NCBI GenBank assembly: GCA_941918925.1
Contig: OW799236.1
Span: forward strand, 106,966,562-107,030,561
Source: Phyto melanocephala
Lineage: Eukaryota > Arthropoda > Insecta > Diptera > Rhinophoridae
Reading direction: 5' to 3'
DNA length: 64,000 nt
Of this stretch, positions 58,331 through 64,000 are shown one piece after another. Each line of letters starts with the position of its first letter. Within the stretch, counting starts at the first letter, position 1. A program made the position numbers and the translations under genes. The notes below the pieces were generated by a model. That model searched no databases. It was given only the letters and a program-made list of their open reading frames with translations, and had not been told where the DNA came from.

Positions 58331-58880
58331 ATATAACAACAAACATTTTGGATTTTTTTGTTAATATAAATTTTAATTATATATGTATGTTGTTTTTAAA
58401 CAAAATTTTTTTTCCTTTTGTTATTTCACAGTTTTTCAATGTTTTCATTTTGTTTGCTAATTATTTCACCACGACTGTTGGGTTTTTAATGTCTACTTAT
58501 AATATTCATTGCATTTGCTTAGAAACAAAAAGAGATAATTTTAATTTAACCATTTGTATGTACAACAACAAACATACTAAATTGTCAAATGATAGTTACA
58601 GCACAGCCGTATTGTTGCAATTGCTATTTTGTCATTTGGAATTTTTACCGGCTTTTTCAAAGTCTGCACAGAAATTAAATTTCTCAAACATGATTAAAAT
58701 TAATATTATTCAAGCAAAATAAAAATGTACTTTAATTTCTAAGGGCTTTTTATAAAATCACTTGAGGCATTAGGAAGAGTTAATTGTAATTTTTTAGCTT
58801 ATAGTTGTTTTTAAGCATTTTAGAACAATTTGAAAATTAAATTTTAAGTCAAAAGTCGACAGTGGACAAAATTCTATGTA
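58331..58880. other. Non-coding sequence with a long chance frame
   Basis: The longest uninterrupted frame nearby (124 codons, 58,348-58,722) is phenylalanine-, asparagine- and leucine-rich, as expected of T-rich DNA, and has no recognisable domain. Confidence 0.5.
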
Positions 58881-58889
58881 GTTTTCATC

Positions 58890-59335
58890 AATCCGCGTCT
58901 TTCTATGAGCTGTGGAATAAGATATATCACATTTTTGTTGACAGTCAGGCGGCATTTCTGCTGTCACTCAAGTCATACACTACCACGTCTTTATTAGTTT
59001 AAGGAAAAGTTGTCTAGTCTAGGGCAACTATCTGAGATTACTCTAGTTTGGGTTCCTGCGCATTGGGGCTACTATGGATCTGCTTTGAATATCTCAATTG
59101 TGAATTCAGTCGCGATTCCGTTGAAGAATATTAAAATTATAGTCTTTGGATTCTTTCTTGACATTGCTAATAAAAGTTGGCGGAATCTAGGCACATGCCC
59201 TGGGCACGCAAGGCAGATGTGGCCCTCCTTTGATATTAAACGTACTGATCAACTGGAATCGCGCGGGTATTTCGAAGTTGCTGGTGGTGTTAACAAGTCA
59301 CTGATTGCTAGGAAGCACGCACTGTACCTGTCTTA
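58890..59335 (+). pseudogene. LINE RNase H domain relic (jockey/R1-like)
   Basis: With one shift the plus strand reads IFVDSQAAFLLSLKSYTTTS (RNase H: DSQAA with its catalytic aspartate) and then ITLVWVPAHWGYYGSA (family LVWVPGHSGxxGNExAD; H kept), followed by KSWRNLGTCPGHARQMWPSF and IKRTDQLESRGY, the W...TC..AK..WP stretch after RNase H in jockey/R1-like elements. It ends at a stop near 59,335. It may belong to the same LINE group as the fragment at 48.8 kb. Confidence 0.75.
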
Positions 59336-59479
59336 ATCGTATCAATCGTGCAACGAAGAACGGTGCAATCGGTGCAACGTAGAACGGTGTCTTCTGAAGG
59401 GTACACAATCATTTGTTTGCCAAAAGTCATTGGAGAAATATGAAAAACCAACGGCCAAAGACGAGGTCGCACACATCGG

Positions 59480-59720
59480 CTCAGACAAGGAACTTTTTAA
59501 GCACTTAAAACGTCTATTTAATTAGTCACCTGCTGTATAGTCCTGACTTGGCACCCAATAACTTGTTTTTATTCCCGAACAAAAAAAATTAACTGGGAGC
59601 TCAATGTTTTTCCATACCTGATGAAGCGGTTGATGTGTTCAAAATTCATGTCCATAAGAATTCAAATAGTGCTTCGGAAATTAGTTCACAGGTGTGCAAA
59701 GTTTGACGATGTTCATCAAA
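59480..59720 (+). pseudogene. Mariner (SPDLAPND subtype) transposase fragment
   Basis: HTSAQTRNFLS, HLLYSPDLAPNNLFLFPNKK, LGAQCFSIPDEAVDVFKIHV and KNSNSASEI follow the third catalytic block of the mariner subfamily with YSPDLAPNDFFLFP; the catalytic aspartate is changed to asparagine (APNN). Two stops interrupt the reading. This subtype differs from the DFFLWG-type relics elsewhere in the window. It lies directly after the LINE relic. Confidence 0.8.
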
Positions 59721-61815
59721 AACCTTTGGGAAAGTAATAAAGTCATTACTGATGACAAATATTTATTTGTTGTCTGTAATCTCGAATCCTCGTGTACGAG
59801 CAAAGTCAGTAACTTCTCAGAATAGTTTGAGTTTATAGCGCTTATAGACTTAAATGCTGTAATTTTATTTAAGGGAATACAAATTTCCTGGGTTTTTCCT
59901 TTATATGTATGGAGTTTTAAGTCACAAGCAAAACTTCTCTTCAAACTTTAATGCCTTTAACCCATTCAGGACCAAGGTAATAAGGTTGTTAATAGCCATA
60001 ATACTTTAGTGCTGAAAATAAGTTTAGTTTAGCTTAAGCTTAACAAGATATTATATTTAAATATTTTCTGGAAATGTGTGACCTTCAAAATGGCATCACG
60101 AACATCACGAAATGTACACACAACATAAAACATCGATACTTCCCCTAAATTAAATATGTGAACTCTTAAAGAATTTATAAAACTATTGCGAGACCAATAT
60201 GCGTCTTTACTTTCGGGGTAGTTTGGTCGTGAATGGGTTTAATATATTTTGTATTTACCTAATTAATTAATTTATCATTATCGTAAAATATCAAACAACA
60301 AAAACAACAAAAATAAGTAAAAATATCGAGCTGTTCTCAAATATTTTTTTTTTTAATTTTTTTATATTTTTTGCATTACTATTGCTTTTTCTTAAAAAAA
60401 AAAATCAAGTACAATCAATAATATTCAATAATATTTGGAAATAAATTATGTGTTTATTAAATTTTAACAAATATTTTTGTATAATTTGTTTTTTTCTCTT
60501 GTTTTTTGTTGATAACTCATCAAAACATCAACGGCAGAAACAACATCGCATGTACAGACGCACAGTGGCTCTTTCAATTGTTAATTTCTTATGTCTAGAG
60601 TAAATATTGCCTCACACATATCGGTAGTAGATGTTAAATATTTGTTTAACAATATTTTATTTTTTTCCCTTGTTATTATTTATTTAAAAATTTTATTTAA
60701 TTTCCTAGTGTTTTTTGGTATTATGTACTAATTTTCTTCTTCTTCTTCTTATTTTCTTTCGAAATACATACTTAAATAAATAATCGCAAAAGTTTCAACA
60801 AAGCGCATACATTTTATTTTACGCAATTTTTTGCTGATGTTTTTGTTATTATTCAATTGTGTGATGATTATTTTCGAATTACACTCATACACACATACAG
60901 AAGCTCAGATATTAGTGTTGATTAGAAATATATAGACAAGTGTTATCGTTGGACAGACATTAAGATGGATGGATGGATGGATGGAGGCATCATTCTGTTT
61001 ACAGACAGATATGGGCCACAGAATACACTTAAATCTTTCAAGTGCTAACATATTGATGCTGATTTTGTTGAAATGTCAAAAGTTCTATCATTGTTTAATT
61101 TATTTATTGTTTAATCTTTGTTTTTTTTATAAAAAAAAATTCATTTATTCTTAGGAAAAAATTTTCACTAAAAATAGAAGACGATCTCATGCGAAAGCAG
61201 AAATTTATTAAAACTGTGCATTTTGTACTCTTGCATTGAACTAATAAACAATTTTAGGAACATTTTCTTCATACAACTCTTGTATTCTATTTAGATTCGT
61301 AATTTACAGCGATCTTTGTCAATCCTTATGCAAATTGTTTTGCAGTTATGATTGATATCGAATAGTGTAATATGAGTCTTGCTTTATTTTACATTTGGTA
61401 AACTAACTGTGTCTTTAAACAACTTCATACATTTAATTATTTCTACTTTTTAATTATCAGAATGTTCTCCTAATTGCTTATATACAAGCCGAGAAGTACG
61501 TTGTGCGAGTTTGTTAATTTGCACACATGGGAAACTTTAGCTTTTTAATAAGGTGTGCGCATAAATAAAATATAACACAATTTGTTTTTAGAATTTCTTC
61601 TCTTGTTCACTTTGAGTATTCATAAGAAGGGAAGTTGTGTTATGACAATAGTCACGGAAATAGTACGAAACTGTGGTACACCGAAAAAAATAAAAATTTT
61701 ATTTATTTTGGGTTTTCCCCCTTTTGCACATTCTTATGGTTAATCGGCATAACAACGAAAGGTTTAAGTCTTACATATTAGGTATATAATGAGTTCAGCC
61801 GATTTATATAAAATA
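59721..61815. other. Non-coding AT-rich sequence
   Basis: No gene or element recognised. A (GGAT)n run lies at about 60,965-60,985 and a CTT run near 60,735-60,750. Confidence 0.5.
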
Positions 61816-62560
61816 TTACGATAAACACTGTCTTTTTGATTCTACCCGTGGGCATGTCTTCTTGGCTTGCGTTAGACACAGGTGTATTGCCAGTACGTTG
61901 TGGAGAGGTGGGACCAACACCCCTGGTTTCTGAGAGTCATAGTTTGCGAGAGCCAAAAATTTGCTCAGATCATATAGTCGAGGCTGACCAGAGATTTATC
62001 TAATACCACGGGATTCTGTAAGCCAATAGAACTTGCTCTAGACTAGTTATAGTGATCTCTCTTCAAAAGACACGTGGTGGCCGTGTTCACAAACAAGCGG
62101 GAATACAGATTCTGCGGTGGCTTAATGGCTGATGCTCGATCTTAATCCAACCTTGGGCAGCCACTTTTGTTTCTGTGGTGTTGTTGCCGCCTCAACAGTA
62201 ACAGAGAATGATGGTTTAATGACTGATGCAGGCAGACGTGGCGGACCTGCGAACTACGACGATCATATTTGTCTCTGGGTACTGTTGCCTCTCAACAGAA
62301 GTAGTTACTTAATGGTTCGGACTGCTCATCTGATTATGTTAATGACTTACATAGCCACGTATAAAAAAACAGGGATGTGGTAATAAATAGCCCGAGCTTC
62401 ATACCAAGAAATAATGTTGATAAGATTGCCATCTTTCACTTGATCACAGGGGCAACGGTTGGGCATCAGAAACTTAACCCTGTTGTATGACCACCGTCAG
62501 ATTATGGCACATGATGTTGGTGCTGTCTATCTACTGCTTCTGAATATTTCATGCTAGTTA
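61816..62560. other. Unrecognised less AT-rich island
   Basis: This stretch is clearly richer in G and C than its surroundings. It holds an 83-codon open frame (62,132-62,383, plus) and partly repeated words: GGCTTAATGGCTGATGC (62,119) with GGTTTAATGACTGATGC (62,213), and a TTGTTGCCGCCTCAACAG / CTGTTGCCTCTCAACAG pair (62,182 and 62,282). These suggest a decayed element with internal repeats. No family is recognised. Confidence 0.4.
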
Positions 62561-63867
62561 GGGAGCAAAAAGACCCATGCATTTGATAGCTTATTATATT
62601 AAAATATTAAACGAAGATATTTTTCATGGTATTTAATTAGTTATGGGAACTTTTACAGCTAATTCTGCTAAATCGCTAGGAAAAAGCTAGATTTTTTTAC
62701 TTAATTAAAATTTTAACGTAAATGGCTAACTTTTCTCATATGAATTTTAAATTAAGAGTTTAACCCGTTAATTATTGATGATTAAAAATTTATATAGTCT
62801 CTATTTACACTCGAGAAATTGAAAGACAAACAGACGAGTTTTGGTAGTAAGAAAACAAAGAGGTATAGTGCGTAGTACAAGACAACCTGTACTCTACACT
62901 ATTTAGCTTCTATTCCTACTTAACGAGTTTTTTTGCAGGCTTTAAAATTTTTCAATTTTCAAAAAGATTATTCACAGAATATGCCTTTAAATTATTTAGG
63001 TGGGGTTGACATTATAGCTAAAAGTAATAAAAAATGGTTTATTATAGTTTTTCCTCAGGTTTTAGTCCTCAGTCTTACTGCATTAAAATGTTTTCTGTAG
63101 CTTATTCGCACTTATTCCCCTCATATAATAGAGGATCTTAATAAAAACTTTTAATTTATACCTGCTAAACGTAATATTTTTTATATGCCAACTACTTAGT
63201 TTAAATGTTTGTCGCTTCTGTCTTGGACATGTATGAGCTTGTCGTTCTCTGTTGTGGCTGTCGCTGGCTCGGATGCATTGATCTATTTAGTTCCATTTTC
63301 CCCCTTTTGCATTTAAATGCTCATTGAAATTTGACTCGTTGTTTGTTCTAATAATACTGTTTATACTGTGGTCAAATGAATCGAAGGATTATTCTAAGTC
63401 GTTTTTTTTTGCGTGATATTTTTATATCTTTTACAGCCAAAGAGTAAGTAAGTTTTATAACTTTCGAATTGAAAAATATTATTTTGACACAGCAATAGCG
63501 AGAGATGAAGTTAAAAAGTTTCATAATTTGTTCAGTTTACCATAGGCCTGAATAATTTTTTTTTAGATTTTTTAGATTTTAATATCTTTACCTGAGTCAC
63601 CAGCTGTCGTGTAGAATGTAACAAATGTTCTTAAAAATTTTATTACATCGATGTCAGGAGAGACTTTAAAGAAAATCGCAAAATTTTTACTCCGGCTTTA
63701 GTAGTACAAGAGTGTGGGTCAGCAAAAATCACTAGCTAAAGCGTAATTTTGTCCGCTAAACTTGTTTGAAAAAAAATCTAAATTGTTGCTAAACACTTAA
63801 TATACCTCAAATATATGGATCACACGGTTTCCTATGTCTACTATACACCATAAGAAGTTGATAACAC
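62561..63867. other. Non-coding AT-rich sequence
   Basis: Nothing recognised apart from splice-like words near 63,430-63,450. Confidence 0.5.
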
Positions 63868-64000
63868 CGTGTAGGTGAGGTAAGGTAGAACAGTCAGCTG
63901 TTGTGCAGCTCACTTGGGTCCATCTGATTGATCATTTTGTGATTCCTGACTAGAATTGACAGAATAGAAAAGAATAGAAAGAGAAGCAGACCAATCCAGA
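63868..64000 (-). repeat. SINE-like element, partial, cut by window end
   Basis: The minus strand reads TCTGGATTGGTCTGCTTCTC with TTTCTATTCTTTTC, matching GACTGGACTGGTCTGCTTCT and TTCTCTTCTAGTC in the element at 262-500. Beyond about 45 bases the 3' body differs (GATGGACCCAAGTGAGCTGC, tail ACCTTACCTCACCT), so this may be another subfamily. Confidence 0.55.

Noticed and set aside
58348..58722. 124-codon open frame as a gene
   Set aside because: Composition is that of T-rich DNA, no domain or signal is recognisable, and a MITE lies just upstream.

Overview
The window is AT-rich, non-coding, repeat-laden DNA from an insect, most likely a higher fly (Brachycera, perhaps a calyptrate). The case for a fly rests on families I recognise: DINE-1-like Helentron remnants with a terminal hairpin (TTCGGC-CGT-GCCGAA) and GTCTGTCCGTCTG-type minisatellites, many mariner-type transposase relics, and jockey/RTE-like LINE fragments. 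No bacterial, viral or intact host protein-coding gene is visible. Open reading frames are short, and those I can recognise are broken transposase or reverse-transcriptase genes.

Layout. 0-5 kb: mariner tail, tRNA-like SINE, two long DINE-like elements, a hAT-type MITE with an 8-bp target duplication, and a possible recursive splice site at 2.6 kb. 5-12 kb: LINE and mariner relics and two inverted-repeat MITEs. 12.16-13.56 kb: a complete but dead mariner-type element with a second element nested in it. 15-18 kb: two more DINE-like copies. 20-27 kb: unrecognised sequence, a second mariner-type relic, and a Helitron with A|TC...CTAG|T ends. 28.4-31.5 kb: a 3.1-kb array of near-identical 543-bp units. 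31.7-43 kb: a mariner relic, a large AT-rich minisatellite interrupted by a TA-flanked transposon and a DINE copy, then LINE, mariner and DINE copies nested in one another. 44-64 kb: further DINE, mariner, LINE and SINE pieces, a second Helitron, a 175-bp tandem repeat, a row of perfect hairpins, and a second possible recursive splice site at 52.9 kb.

The main discovery candidate is the 28.4-31.5 kb array. Each 543-bp unit carries a sequence that folds by eye as a type I hammerhead self-cleaving ribozyme: CTGATGA and GAAA core boxes, a 6-bp stem II, a very short stem III, a TC cleavage position, and a two-part stem I. Four units lie on the minus strand and two on the plus strand, so the array is a large palindrome. 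The whole composite is flanked by a 13-bp direct repeat that looks like one target-site duplication. A diverged relative with the same ribozyme fold sits inside the mariner at 12.2-12.6 kb. The layout resembles retrozymes and the hammerhead-bearing repeats of Penelope-like elements, but the unit encodes no protein and I cannot assign it to a named family.

Two polypyrimidine-CAG|GTA sites on the plus strand suggest the window may lie in one or more very long introns of a plus-strand gene. That is inference. All calls come from reading the sequence; no database search or folding program was run.
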